The notes beneath the pieces are model-generated. The model had not been told where the DNA came from and ran no database searches. It saw nothing but the letters and a program-made list of their open reading frames with translations. Below are positions 26,328 to 34,349 of a stretch of DNA of 64,000 bases, piece after piece; the first letter of the stretch is position 1; every line of letters begins with the position of its first letter. The translations under genes were made by a program, and so were the position numbers. The DNA lies in contig LNDW01000017.1 of NCBI GenBank assembly GCA_001464815.1, positions 122,126 to 186,125 of the forward strand. Reading direction: 5' to 3'. The stretch is from Betaproteobacteria bacterium Ga0077527. GTDB taxonomy: Bacteria > Pseudomonadota > Gammaproteobacteria > Burkholderiales > SG8-41.

Positions 26328-27686
26328 CTAGTATTTATTGGCTATCGGCAGTTCCTGCGCCGGGAACAGCGTGATGATTTTCGCGCCGTCGGGCGTCAGC
26401 ACCACCTCCTCCTCGATACGCGCCGCCGACACGCCATCTTTCGCCGGGCAGAAGGTTTCGACCGCGAAGACCATGCCGGCCTTCAGCTCGTACGGGTCCT
26501 TGAACGAGTTCAGCCGCGAAATCAGCGGCCGCTCGTGCAGGCCGAGACCGAGGCCGTGGCAGAAGTTCAGGCCAAAGGCCGCCATCTCGGTCTCGAAGCC
26601 GATCTCGGTGCATTTCGGGAACATCTTTGCCACCTCATCGGTGGAGACACCCGGCTTGAGCATCGCGATGGCATCGTCCATCCACTTGCGCGCGCGCTTG
26701 TAGGCATCGTGCTGGGCCGGCGTCGCGCTGCCGACGGTGAAGGTGCGGTAGTAGCAGGTCTTGTAGCCCATGTACGACTGGATCAGGTCGAAATAGGCCT
26801 GGTCGCCGGGGCGGATCAGCCGGTCGGTGAAGTTGTGCGGATGCGGGCTGCAGCGTTCGCCGGCAATCGCGTTGACGGCCTCCACGCAGTCCGAACCCAT
26901 TTCATAAAAACGCTTGGTCGCCATCGCGACGATCTCGTTTTCGCGCACGCCGGGTTTCAGCGCCTCGAAAATGTCCTGATACACGCCGTCACCCATCGCC
27001 GCGGCGGTGTTGAGCAGCGTGATCTCGTCGTGGCTCTTGATCTCGCGCGCGTCGAGCATGACCTGCTGGCCGTCCATCACCTTCAGGCCCAGCTTCTGCA
27101 GCGCGAACAGGAAGGGCGGCTCGACCACGTCGATGCCGATCGGCATGTCGGCGACACCTTCCTGCTTGAGGATGTCGTAAATCTCCTTGGCAGCCGCCTC
27201 GAACAGACCGACTTTCGGCGACACCGCGCCGCGTAATCCGGCAAGGCCCGGGATTGAATGATTCTTCGGCAGCCAGGGCGCATAAAGTTTGTGGTGACGC
27301 ACCGCGGAGCCAAAGTCCCAGACCCAGGGCTCGCCGTTGCCGGTAAGCAGGCACCAGCGTGTGAGCTTGTCGCGCGCCCACTCGCCAATCACCGTGCTCG
27401 AGATGTAGCGCATGTTGATCTGGTCGAACACCAGCAGCGCGCCGAGCTTGGATTTTTTCAGCGCGTTGCGCGTACGCGCGAGGCGGTACTCGTGCAGGCG
27501 GCGAAAGTCGATGCGCTCCTCGAAATCCACCTGCATGCGGCCCGGTGCCTGCAGCGGACGGTCCCAGCGATGGTTCGGATTCGCCGGATCGTACAAACCG
27601 TCCGGTGCCGAAGACACCCGCTTCTTCGGATCGATCCCCGAAGCCTTGACCAGCTTCGGTTCGACTTTTTTCGGTTTCCGCGCCAT
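26328..27686 (-). CDS. M24-family enzyme with one altered metal ligand
   Basis: A 452-residue pita-bread-fold protein. Four of five canonical M24 metal ligands are visible: Asp in AYFDLIQSYMGY, His in CHGLGLGLHERP, Glu in FAVETF and Glu in ARIEEEVVL. The second Asp (Y-x-x-D-x-T-R-T) is Cys in GYKTCYYRTF. The Lys-rich N-terminus (MARKPKKVEPKLVKAS) precedes a ~60-residue extension. Members include Xaa-Pro peptidases, creatinase and the DMSP lyase DddP; I cannot choose. It lies upstream of the oxoacid dehydrogenase genes in the same orientation. Confidence 0.82.
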   Translation of the reverse strand: MARKPKKVEPKLVKASGIDPKKRVSSAPDGLYDPANPNHRWDRPLQAPGRMQVDFEERIDFRRLHEYRLARTRNALKKSKLGALLVFDQINMRYISSTVIGEWARDKLTRWCLLTGNGEPWVWDFGSAVRHHKLYAPWLPKNHSIPGLAGLRGAVSPKVGLFEAAAKEIYDILKQEGVADMPIGIDVVEPPFLFALQKLGLKVMDGQQVMLDAREIKSHDEITLLNTAAAMGDGVYQDIFEALKPGVRENEIVAMATKRFYEMGSDCVEAVNAIAGERCSPHPHNFTDRLIRPGDQAYFDLIQSYMGYKTCYYRTFTVGSATPAQHDAYKRARKWMDDAIAMLKPGVSTDEVAKMFPKCTEIGFETEMAAFGLNFCHGLGLGLHERPLISRLNSFKDPYELKAGMVFAVETFCPAKDGVSAARIEEEVVLTPDGAKIITLFPAQELPIANKY

Positions 27687-27698
27687 TAAAAAATCTCC

Positions 27699-27715
27699 AA
27701 TAAAATCAAATACTT
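27699..27715 (+). repeat. Dispersed AT-rich 17-mer, copy 5
   Basis: AATAAAATCAAATACTT, plus orientation, 12 bp upstream of the M24 gene's start codon and opposite to its direction. Confidence 0.6.
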
Positions 27716-27762
27716 ATGAATTACACTCATCACCCATCATTACGCACTCATCGCTGCAGCAA

Positions 27763-28737
27763 TCAGTCCGCCCTGATCCCCGCGGCGCGGATGATCGGCG
27801 TCCAGCGTTCGATCTCGCTCTTCACGAAGGCCTGCAGTTCCGCCGGCGTCGACGGCGAGGCAATCGCGCCCCGCTGCAGCAGGCCATCACGCACCTCCTG
27901 CGTGTTGAGGATGCCGGTGACCTCCTTGTGCAGCTTGTCGACGATGGGCTTGGGCACCTTGGCCGTGGTGAACAGGCCGAACCACAGCTCGGCGACCATG
28001 CCCGGAATGCCCGCTTCGGTGGCGCTGGGAATGTCCGGCGCGCCGGGGAAGCGTTCCCTGCCCGAGACCGCCAGCGCGCGCACCTTGCCCGACTTCAGTT
28101 GCGCGTAGGCAGTGATCGGCGAGAGGAAGGAAATCTGTGTTTCGCCGGACAGGATCGAGGTCAGCGCAAAACCCGCGCTCTTGTACGGAATGTGCTGGAT
28201 GTCGGCCTTGGTCACCTGCTTGAACAGCTCGCCGGTGAGGTGGCTGATGGTGCCGTTGCCGGCGGAGGCGTAGGTCAGCGGTTTCTGCCGCGACAGCGCC
28301 ACCAGCTCCTGCACCGACTTCGCCTGCACCGAGGGATGCAGCACCAGCACGGTGACGCCGGTGGTGGTCTTGGTGATCGGCGAAAAATCCTTCAGCGGGT
28401 CATAACCGCGGTTCGGATACAGCGCGACCGCGCTCACCATCGGGCCGGCGTGCCCCATCACCAGTGAATAACCGTCGGGCGCGGCCTTGGCCACCACTTC
28501 GGCCGACAGTGTGCCGCCGGCGCCGGCGCGGTTGTCCACCACCACTGGCTGGCCCCAGCGCTCACTGAGGCGCTGGCCGATGTAGCGCGACAGATAGTCG
28601 GCGGTGCTGCCCGGGCCCTGGCCCATGATGCGGATCGGGCGCGAGGGATATTTGTCCGCGGGCTCGTTGGCCTGCACCGGCAGCGCGGCCGCGGCCGTCA
28701 GCGACAGGGCACAGATCAGGTGGTGTGTGATGCGCAT
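27763..28737 (-). CDS. Bug/TctC-family periplasmic substrate-binding protein
   Basis: A 324-residue receptor with signal peptide (cleavage near LPVQA). ATG at 28737 follows GGAGGAG. Motifs: YPSRPIRIMGQGPGSTAD, PVVVDNRAGAGGT, HIPYKSAGFALTSILSGE, GKVRALAVSGRERF. It lies between the NMT1-like gene and the M24 gene, with under 80 bp on either side, and so probably shares the GntR-controlled transcript. Confidence 0.95.
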   Translation of the reverse strand: MRITHHLICALSLTAAAALPVQANEPADKYPSRPIRIMGQGPGSTADYLSRYIGQRLSERWGQPVVVDNRAGAGGTLSAEVVAKAAPDGYSLVMGHAGPMVSAVALYPNRGYDPLKDFSPITKTTTGVTVLVLHPSVQAKSVQELVALSRQKPLTYASAGNGTISHLTGELFKQVTKADIQHIPYKSAGFALTSILSGETQISFLSPITAYAQLKSGKVRALAVSGRERFPGAPDIPSATEAGIPGMVAELWFGLFTTAKVPKPIVDKLHKEVTGILNTQEVRDGLLQRGAIASPSTPAELQAFVKSEIERWTPIIRAAGIRAD

Positions 28738-28790
28738 GGTTCTCCTCCGCTCTTTGGTCTTGTGAATACTGTGGCAGCCGGGTCCCGGAC

Positions 28791-29690
28791 TCAGAGGCCG
28801 GCCTGCCGCTGGTACGACAGATCCATGTACTGCTCCGGGCTGCCCTTGGGCCTGGTCAGCCCCTCGGCCTGCCAGTAGACATCGATCACCTGGCGCACAC
28901 CGTCGGCGTCAATCGAAGGCAGCGGCCGCGCGACGAAGGCATCGAAGGCCTTGCCCGCCAGTTCCGGCGCGATGTTCAGGCGCGACGGCAGCAGTGTGAT
29001 CGCCTCCGCCTTGTGCGCCGGATCCTTGAGCCAGTGGCAGGCGCCGCGGAAGGCGCGGATGAAGGCGACCAGGCGATCGGCATTCTGTTCCGCCCACGGC
29101 CGCCGGCAGGCCGCGATGGAACCGGGATAGGTGGGGAAAAACTGCGTGGTGGTGCCGAGCGAGCCGAAACCGAGCGCGAACAGGTTGCGGTCGAAGGGCG
29201 GATTGAGCCAGCTCGCCGCGCCCTGGCCCGACTTCATCGCATCAAAACGCTCCTGCGAGCCGCCGATCTCGACAAAGCGGTAATCGGATTTCGACAGGCC
29301 GTTCTCGGCGAGCAGCTTGCGCAGCAGCAGCGCGTAGCCGCTGTTGGCGCCGTCAACCACGATGTCGCGGCCCTTGAGATCGGACAGCGCCTTCACATCC
29401 TTCGCCGCCACCAGCGACAGCTCGGGGGCATGGCCCTGGGCCATCACGATGCACAGATCACCACCGGTTTCCACCGCGCGCACCACATGGTCGGACTGCT
29501 GGAAGCCGATGTCATAGCCACCGGCGCGCAACTGTTCGAGCTGGTGGGTCGAGGAACCGGTCAGCGTGACATCGACTGCGACGCCTTCGGCCTCGAACAT
29601 CCGGCGACCCTGCGCCACATACAGTGGCCAGGCATTCACACCTTCGGAAATGATCGCCAGCTTGACCGGCGCTGCTGCGGCTGCGGACAT
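28791..29690 (-). CDS. NMT1/SsuA-like substrate-binding-fold protein without signal peptide
   Basis: A 299-residue protein with the periplasmic-binding type 2 fold of NMT1/THI5/SsuA proteins: VKLAIISEGVNAWPLYVAQG, FEAEGVAVDVTLTGSSTHQ, DIGFQQSDHVVRAVE and LKGRDIVVDGANSGYALLL. ATG at 29690 has GAGGAA upstream. The N-terminus MSAAAAAPVKL has no hydrophobic signal segment, and no ABC permease or ATPase gene is near. It may be cytoplasmic, or exported by a route I cannot see. It is the first gene of the long minus-strand cluster, facing the GntR gene. Confidence 0.82.
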   Translation of the reverse strand: MSAAAAAPVKLAIISEGVNAWPLYVAQGRRMFEAEGVAVDVTLTGSSTHQLEQLRAGGYDIGFQQSDHVVRAVETGGDLCIVMAQGHAPELSLVAAKDVKALSDLKGRDIVVDGANSGYALLLRKLLAENGLSKSDYRFVEIGGSQERFDAMKSGQGAASWLNPPFDRNLFALGFGSLGTTTQFFPTYPGSIAACRRPWAEQNADRLVAFIRAFRGACHWLKDPAHKAEAITLLPSRLNIAPELAGKAFDAFVARPLPSIDADGVRQVIDVYWQAEGLTRPKGSPEQYMDLSYQRQAGL

Positions 29691-29800
29691 GCGTTCCTCG
29701 CGTTTTTCTGCTGCTCTGATGTTTTGTTGTTTTCTGTTGAAAACCGGAAGACCGGTGATGCGCCTCTGCCCTGCTGCAGCGCCCGCGCATCCTAGACTTG

Positions 29801-29840
29801 GGTCAACCAATAGTCAATAATCAAGCCAAATTGGTTGAAC
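29801..29840. promoter_or_regulatory. Candidate GntR operator 1 (inverted repeat)
   Basis: GGTCAACCAA and TTGGTTGAAC (9 of 10 paired) are 20 bp apart in AT-rich DNA, about 110 bp upstream of the NMT1-like start. The half-site resembles operator 2. Confidence 0.55.
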
Positions 29841-29939
29841 GTTGGCGGTGTTTTCCGGCATCCGCCATGATGCGCCGCACAAGGATGGAATGATCACCCC
29901 GGGGAGTATCTTGAGCGATCCTGATGGTTGAGTTCACCA

Positions 29940-29976
29940 GGTCAAACTACAACCAATTAAGCAAATTGGTTTGACC
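29940..29976. promoter_or_regulatory. Candidate GntR operator 2 (nested inverted repeats)
   Basis: Outer arms GGTCAAAC and GTTTGACC are perfect; inner arms AACCAATT and AATTGGTT are also perfect with a 5-bp spacer. It lies ~70 bp upstream of the GntR gene, in the divergent promoter region. Confidence 0.6.
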
Positions 29977-30046
29977 GAATGGTTGCAAGTCGGCACAATC
30001 AGCGCTCCCAGCAAATTGCTTGCCCGCTCCGAACCGCTTCTGCGCA

Positions 30047-30763
30047 ATGCCCATGACCAACAGTCGTCGCCCCGCCATTGACACCCCCAGCCTGCGCCGC
30101 AACGGCCGACGCGATCGCACCCAGGAAATCCGCAACTTCCTGCTCGATGCGGTGGCCCAGGGCATCGTCGGGCCCGGCGGCAAACTGCCGACCGAGCGCG
30201 AGCTGGCGACACGCTTCGGCATGCCGCGCAACACCGTGCGCAAGACCCTCGCCCAGCTCGAGGCCGAAGGCACCATCACCCGTCATGTCGGCCGCGGCAC
30301 CTTCCTTGCCGGCACCGGCGGTTTCCCCTCGGACAGCATCAACCACACCAGTCCGGCCGAGCTGATGGAAGCGCGGATGCGGCTGGAGCCGTCAATGGCC
30401 GAGTTGATCGTGATCAACGCCACGCCGGCCGATTTCGAGCGCATGGAAACCTGTCTCGAGCGCGCCGAGCGCGGCACCTCGCTCGACGATTTCGAAGTCT
30501 GGGATGCGGCCCTGCACCAGGCGATGGCCGCGGCCACCCACAACCGCTTCATGATCCGCGTCTTTGACATGGCCACTGCAGTGCGCCACCAGACCGAGTG
30601 GGGCAAGCTGAAGGATCGCGTGGTCACCCCGGAGCGCCGCCTCAAATACCAGGAAGAGCACCGCAGCATCGTCACCGCGCTGAAGGCGCGCGACGCCGAC
30701 AGTGCACGCGCCGCAATCCTCGCCCATCTGCAGCACGCCCGGCGCAACCTGTTCGGTTTCTGA
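30047..30763 (+). CDS. GntR-family transcriptional regulator, FadR/FCD subfamily
   Basis: A 238-residue regulator. Residues ~18-85 form the winged helix (GGKLPTERELATRFGMPRNTVRKTLAQLE, given here only as a location: residues 45-75), followed by a helical FCD ligand-binding domain with Asp and His positions (VWDAALHQAMAAATHN, EEHRSIVTALKARD) that usually bind a metal and a carboxylate effector. ATG at 30047 or 30053 could start; neither has a clear ribosome site. It is divergent from the catabolic cluster and probably represses it through the two inverted repeats. Confidence 0.9.
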   Translation: MPMTNSRRPAIDTPSLRRNGRRDRTQEIRNFLLDAVAQGIVGPGGKLPTERELATRFGMPRNTVRKTLAQLEAEGTITRHVGRGTFLAGTGGFPSDSINHTSPAELMEARMRLEPSMAELIVINATPADFERMETCLERAERGTSLDDFEVWDAALHQAMAAATHNRFMIRVFDMATAVRHQTEWGKLKDRVVTPERRLKYQEEHRSIVTALKARDADSARAAILAHLQHARRNLFGF

Positions 30764-31240
30764 GCCGCCTGTTTTTGACCTTGACAGGCAGCCATTCCTG
30801 ATATCCGGGCACGGTGTTGATATCTCGGTGCAACCCGGTCATGCATGACGCCTACAAAAAACTGCAATCTGCGTCAATCACCGCCGGCCGGGCTTTATTC
30901 GTCACGGGCAAACACGCGCTAAGTGTTTGACGCAAAGAGGCTTTTGCGACATATTTCTGACACATCCCAAGTCATTGTTTTTATTAAATTTTTTGACCCC
31001 GTCATAGGGGGAAGCAACACCCTGAAATATATTTTGCGTAAAGCGCGCGTGCAATCCGCGGGACAGCCGGCCCCACAATGCGACAGACTGGCTGGCTGGC
31101 ACGAAAAACCATGCACATTTTCTGTGGATAAGTCTGTGAGCAAGCCGAAAAAATGCAGGCACGAGAGGGGATGCGCGCCTCACTTAGCTGGAATGCTTAC
31201 TTTTTCAGCAAAGTCGCGTTTACAGCCGCGTCAGACCCGC
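30764..31240. other. Non-coding stretch, low GC in its middle
   Basis: No credible gene. An AT-rich part at ~30930-31035 contains copy 6 of the dispersed 17-mer. An open frame continues upstream from the metalloprotease gene through here, but its composition and lack of a ribosome site argue against coding. Confidence 0.6.
30969..30985 (-). repeat. Dispersed AT-rich 17-mer, copy 6
   Basis: Minus orientation (AATAAAAACAATGACTT), in the non-coding region between the GntR and metalloprotease genes; one of the closest matches to consensus. Confidence 0.65.
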
Positions 31241-31891
31241 ATGCGCTTGCTGTGCGCGCTGATATTCGCCTTGATCATGCCGCCGGCACCCCCTGCCGGT
31301 GCGCAGGCGCTGGCGGTAGAAGCACTGGCCGTAATCACCGATCTGCCCCGCCCCGCAGAATCCCGCCACTTGCTGGAACTGCGTGTGGTGCTGCTGGACG
31401 GGAGCTGGAACCGCGGCGAAATCACGAATGCATTGGGCGAGGCCTCCCGCATACTCGGCCATTGCGGCATCCACAACACCCGCATCGATCTGTTACGCGT
31501 CACAGCACCGCAGGCACAGCGTCATTTCGACCCACCGCATTCACGCCAGCTCGCGCGCGCACTCGACCTGCCCAGACCGACGCTGTTTTTCACCGCCGGC
31601 ACACGGCAGATTCCGGCCTACGACGCTGTCGCCTATGGCCGCAGCAACAGCCGGCGCAGCCCCGAACTGGAGAGCACGGTGTGGATCGCTCCCGGCGCGC
31701 GTGACCTCGGCATCGTGATCGCCCATGAACTGGTGCATGTGCTGATGGACAGCGGCGAACATGTCACCACGCCGGGCAACCTGATGGCCGAGGAAACCGC
31801 GCCCGGCAATACCGGGCTGACCGCGGCGCAGTGCGGGCGCATCACCACCACCGGCACCCGCCACGGGCTGCTGCGGCCGGGCGTAGACTAG
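31241..31891 (+). CDS. Secreted HExxH metalloprotease-like protein
   Basis: A 216-residue protein with a signal peptide (MRLLCALIFALIMPPAPPAG). Near residues 164-176 it has IVIAHELVHVLMDSGEH: a zinc-binding His-Glu-x-x-His with a third His eight residues after the second. It is followed by TTPGNLMAEETAPGN, a possible Met-turn. The pattern resembles metzincins, though the third His is two residues later than in matrixins. ATG at 31241 is preferred because it starts the signal peptide; an in-frame ATG at 31193 is possible. The family is not recognised beyond the zinc motif. Confidence 0.7.
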   Translation: MRLLCALIFALIMPPAPPAGAQALAVEALAVITDLPRPAESRHLLELRVVLLDGSWNRGEITNALGEASRILGHCGIHNTRIDLLRVTAPQAQRHFDPPHSRQLARALDLPRPTLFFTAGTRQIPAYDAVAYGRSNSRRSPELESTVWIAPGARDLGIVIAHELVHVLMDSGEHVTTPGNLMAEETAPGNTGLTAAQCGRITTTGTRHGLLRPGVD

Positions 31892-31981
31892 TCTGACGGC
31901 ACTTGATCATTAAAAACCGTTCGCCTGAGCCTGTTGAAGGGAAGGTGGACATGCCCTGACATCCAGACTGGCAACAGAGCC

Positions 31982-33787
31982 GTGACGCCACACGCTGACA
32001 AGATCGCCGAAGGACCGTGGAACCCCGGACTGCAATCGCAGATCCCCGCACCACTGCTGCCGCTGGCGACGATTCATCGCGCCGAACACGTACACACCAC
32101 GCTGCACGAGGCGCGCGAACTGGCCGACCTCACCGGACTGCCAGTGGAGGAACTGGTCACCTTCCGCGCTGAACGCCTGGTGCTGCACGAGCTGCTGGCC
32201 CATGTCACCGCCGACCTCACCGTTGAAGACGGCACCAGAACCGAAGACCTCGGCATCAACTTCCGGCGCATGACCGAAGCCATCCTCAGCCGGTACATCC
32301 TGCCCGAGCTGCCGCGCATCACCGAAGAACATGAAGCGCTGCGCCTGCGCCTGCGCAGCGCGGTCGAGGCTGCGCTCGCGCGCGCACTCGGCACGCAGGC
32401 CGCACCGCCCGCCACACGGCGCCGCGGCCTGTTCGTCAGATTGTTTGGACAGGCGAGGACCGCAGCAACCGATACCGACGCCGAAAGCAGTGACATGCGC
32501 TGCATCCGGCAGTGGGCACAGGAAAGCGAAACCCTGCGAGAGGCTGCACCGTTGCGGGCCGCCGCCTGCGCCGCACTCGCACGTGTCGCCGACGCGATGC
32601 TCACCCGCCACGGCCGGCTGTGGCGCGACACCGCGCTGATCGCGAAGGTGGCCACCGACCTCGCCGCCAACGACTACGGCAGCGAGATGATCGGCCGCGC
32701 GATCGAGCCGCTGATCGGGCGCGGCGCCGCGGCCGAGGGGTTCCGCCGCCTGCCGGCGCAGGCGCACCCGGTGGTGATGAACACCAAGGGCGCCTCAGCC
32801 GCGGGCAAAAGCACGCTGCGGCCGCTGCAGCGTGAGCTCGCCGCGCGCATCGGCGTGAGCTGGCAGGACTTCGCGCTGATCAGCCCCGACATCTTCCGCA
32901 AGTTCCTGCTCGACTACTCGACGCTGGGCGAGGCCTACAAGTACGCCGGCGCCTTCACCGGCCACGAACTGCAGGTGGTGGACCACAAGCTCGACCGCGT
33001 GATGGCGCGCAAGGCCGAGCGCGGCGAGATGTCGCACCTGCTGATCGACCGCTTCCGGTTCGACACCTTCGCGCCGGCCTCCGACGTCGCCGGCAGCAAC
33101 CTGCTCACCCGCTTCGGCGAGATCGTCTATCTCTTTTTCATGGTCACGCCGCCGCACGCCACCGTCGAACGCGCCTGGCAGCGCGGCCTCGAGGTCGGCC
33201 GCTTCAAGGCGGTGGACGACCTGCTCGCGCACAACATCGAGGCCTACACCGGCATGCCCGAGGTGTTCTTCACCTGGGCGCTCGCCGCCGACAAGAAAGT
33301 GCATTACGAATTCCTCGACAACAGCGTGGCGCTGGGCGACACCCCGCGCAGCATCGCCTTCGGCTGGAACGGCGAGCTCAACGTGCTCGATGTCGGCGGC
33401 CTGATCAACATCGAGCGTTATCGCCGGGTGAATGTCGCTGCGCGGGAGGCTGCTGCGGTGTATCCCGGAACTGATGACATGGCCGCCGCGCGCAACACAC
33501 AGTTCCTCGAACAATGTGTGCGACGCCTGCCCAGGGTCAACTTCGCCGACCACGACAGCGGCCGCATCTGGCTGCGCATGGTGCAGGGCCGCGCGGTGTG
33601 GCAGGACCCGGCAGCGCTGGCCGAGGCGCTGCGCAATCCGGAAACCCGCGCCGGCATCACCGCGATTGCGCCGCAAATCATCGAAGCCCGCACCGCCACG
33701 GCAATCGCGGAGACACCTGAGCAACTCACCGGGGATGGCCGCACGCACACCCTTGGCGCCTGGGGTCAATTGGCGACACCTTTATAA
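31982..33787 (+). CDS. Zeta-toxin-like P-loop kinase domain protein
   Basis: A 601-residue protein. Residues ~265-430 form a zeta-toxin-like kinase: Walker A GASAAGKST, then FALISPDIFRKFLLDY (the zeta substrate-Asp region) and LIDRFRFDTF. The N-terminal ~250 residues are helical, include a basic patch (ATRRRGLFVRLFGQAR), and are unfamiliar. No small antitoxin gene is upstream or downstream. GTG at 31982 is a tentative start; a TTG at 31934 is the alternative. It probably phosphorylates a small molecule such as a nucleotide sugar, or acts as a chaperone-like ATPase. Confidence 0.75.
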   Translation: MTPHADKIAEGPWNPGLQSQIPAPLLPLATIHRAEHVHTTLHEARELADLTGLPVEELVTFRAERLVLHELLAHVTADLTVEDGTRTEDLGINFRRMTEAILSRYILPELPRITEEHEALRLRLRSAVEAALARALGTQAAPPATRRRGLFVRLFGQARTAATDTDAESSDMRCIRQWAQESETLREAAPLRAAACAALARVADAMLTRHGRLWRDTALIAKVATDLAANDYGSEMIGRAIEPLIGRGAAAEGFRRLPAQAHPVVMNTKGASAAGKSTLRPLQRELAARIGVSWQDFALISPDIFRKFLLDYSTLGEAYKYAGAFTGHELQVVDHKLDRVMARKAERGEMSHLLIDRFRFDTFAPASDVAGSNLLTRFGEIVYLFFMVTPPHATVERAWQRGLEVGRFKAVDDLLAHNIEAYTGMPEVFFTWALAADKKVHYEFLDNSVALGDTPRSIAFGWNGELNVLDVGGLINIERYRRVNVAAREAAAVYPGTDDMAAARNTQFLEQCVRRLPRVNFADHDSGRIWLRMVQGRAVWQDPAALAEALRNPETRAGITAIAPQIIEARTATAIAETPEQLTGDGRTHTLGAWGQLATPL

Positions 33788-33802
33788 GGCATTGTTTTTA
33801 TT
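33786..33802 (-). repeat. Dispersed AT-rich 17-mer, copy 7
   Basis: Minus orientation (AATAAAAACAATGCCTT), overlapping the stop codon of the zeta-like gene. Confidence 0.65.
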
Positions 33803-33960
33803 GAATTATTTTTTCATCTCCGCAACATCTCCTTACAAACGATTACGCCGCGTTGCGCGGCCCGCGCCTAAGCTTTCGCCGTGACCTGCAATCACGAGTC
33901 ACGGATCACAACGAAGAGGAACAGGGACATGCGCAACCGCGCACAACCAAGGAGATCGAC

Positions 33961-34275
33961 ATGAACAAACTGATCACAGCAGTGTTCTCAGCCTCACTGC
34001 TCACCGCCTCGGTGCTGGTCACAGCACCGGCCCATGCCGGCGGCGGCCATGGCCACGGTCATGGCAAGCACCACTGGAAGCATGACAGGCATGCCTATCA
34101 CCACTACGGCCCGCCGCGGCATGTGGTGCAGCATGTGCATCGCTACCAGCCGCCGCGCGTGGTGCATCACTACTACGCACCGTCCTATTACACGCCGTCT
34201 TATCACTCGCAGTATTACGCGCCCTCGGCGGGCATCCACGTCGTGCTGCCGAACGTCTATATTCCCTTCAACTGA
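33961..34275 (+). CDS. Small secreted His/Tyr-rich protein
   Basis: A 104-residue protein: signal peptide ending at APAHA (residue ~26), then a mature part extremely rich in His, Tyr and Pro (GGGHGHGHGKHHWKHDRHAY, then YYAPSYYTPSYHSQYYAPS). ATG at 33961 has AAGGAG seven bases upstream. It resembles small periplasmic metal-binding or virulence-factor-like proteins. Histidines could bind nickel, copper or zinc. It stands alone with a long leader, so it probably has its own promoter. Confidence 0.8.
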   Translation: MNKLITAVFSASLLTASVLVTAPAHAGGGHGHGHGKHHWKHDRHAYHHYGPPRHVVQHVHRYQPPRVVHHYYAPSYYTPSYHSQYYAPSAGIHVVLPNVYIPFN

Positions 34276-34310
34276 CGCGGCGGCGCGACCGGCGCTGCGC
34301 TTCGCGGGCC

Positions 34311-34316
34311 TATAAT
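34311..34316 (+). promoter_or_regulatory. -10-like box upstream of the DUF993 gene
   Basis: TATAAT 34 bp before the ATG. No convincing -35 hexamer was seen. Confidence 0.4.
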
Positions 34317-34349
34317 GCCGGCTCCTCCGGCAACCGCGGGCGCAGCGCC

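Noticed and set aside
31982..33787. Toxin-antitoxin module
   Set aside because: No antitoxin-sized gene flanks the zeta-like gene; only a kinase domain can be supported.
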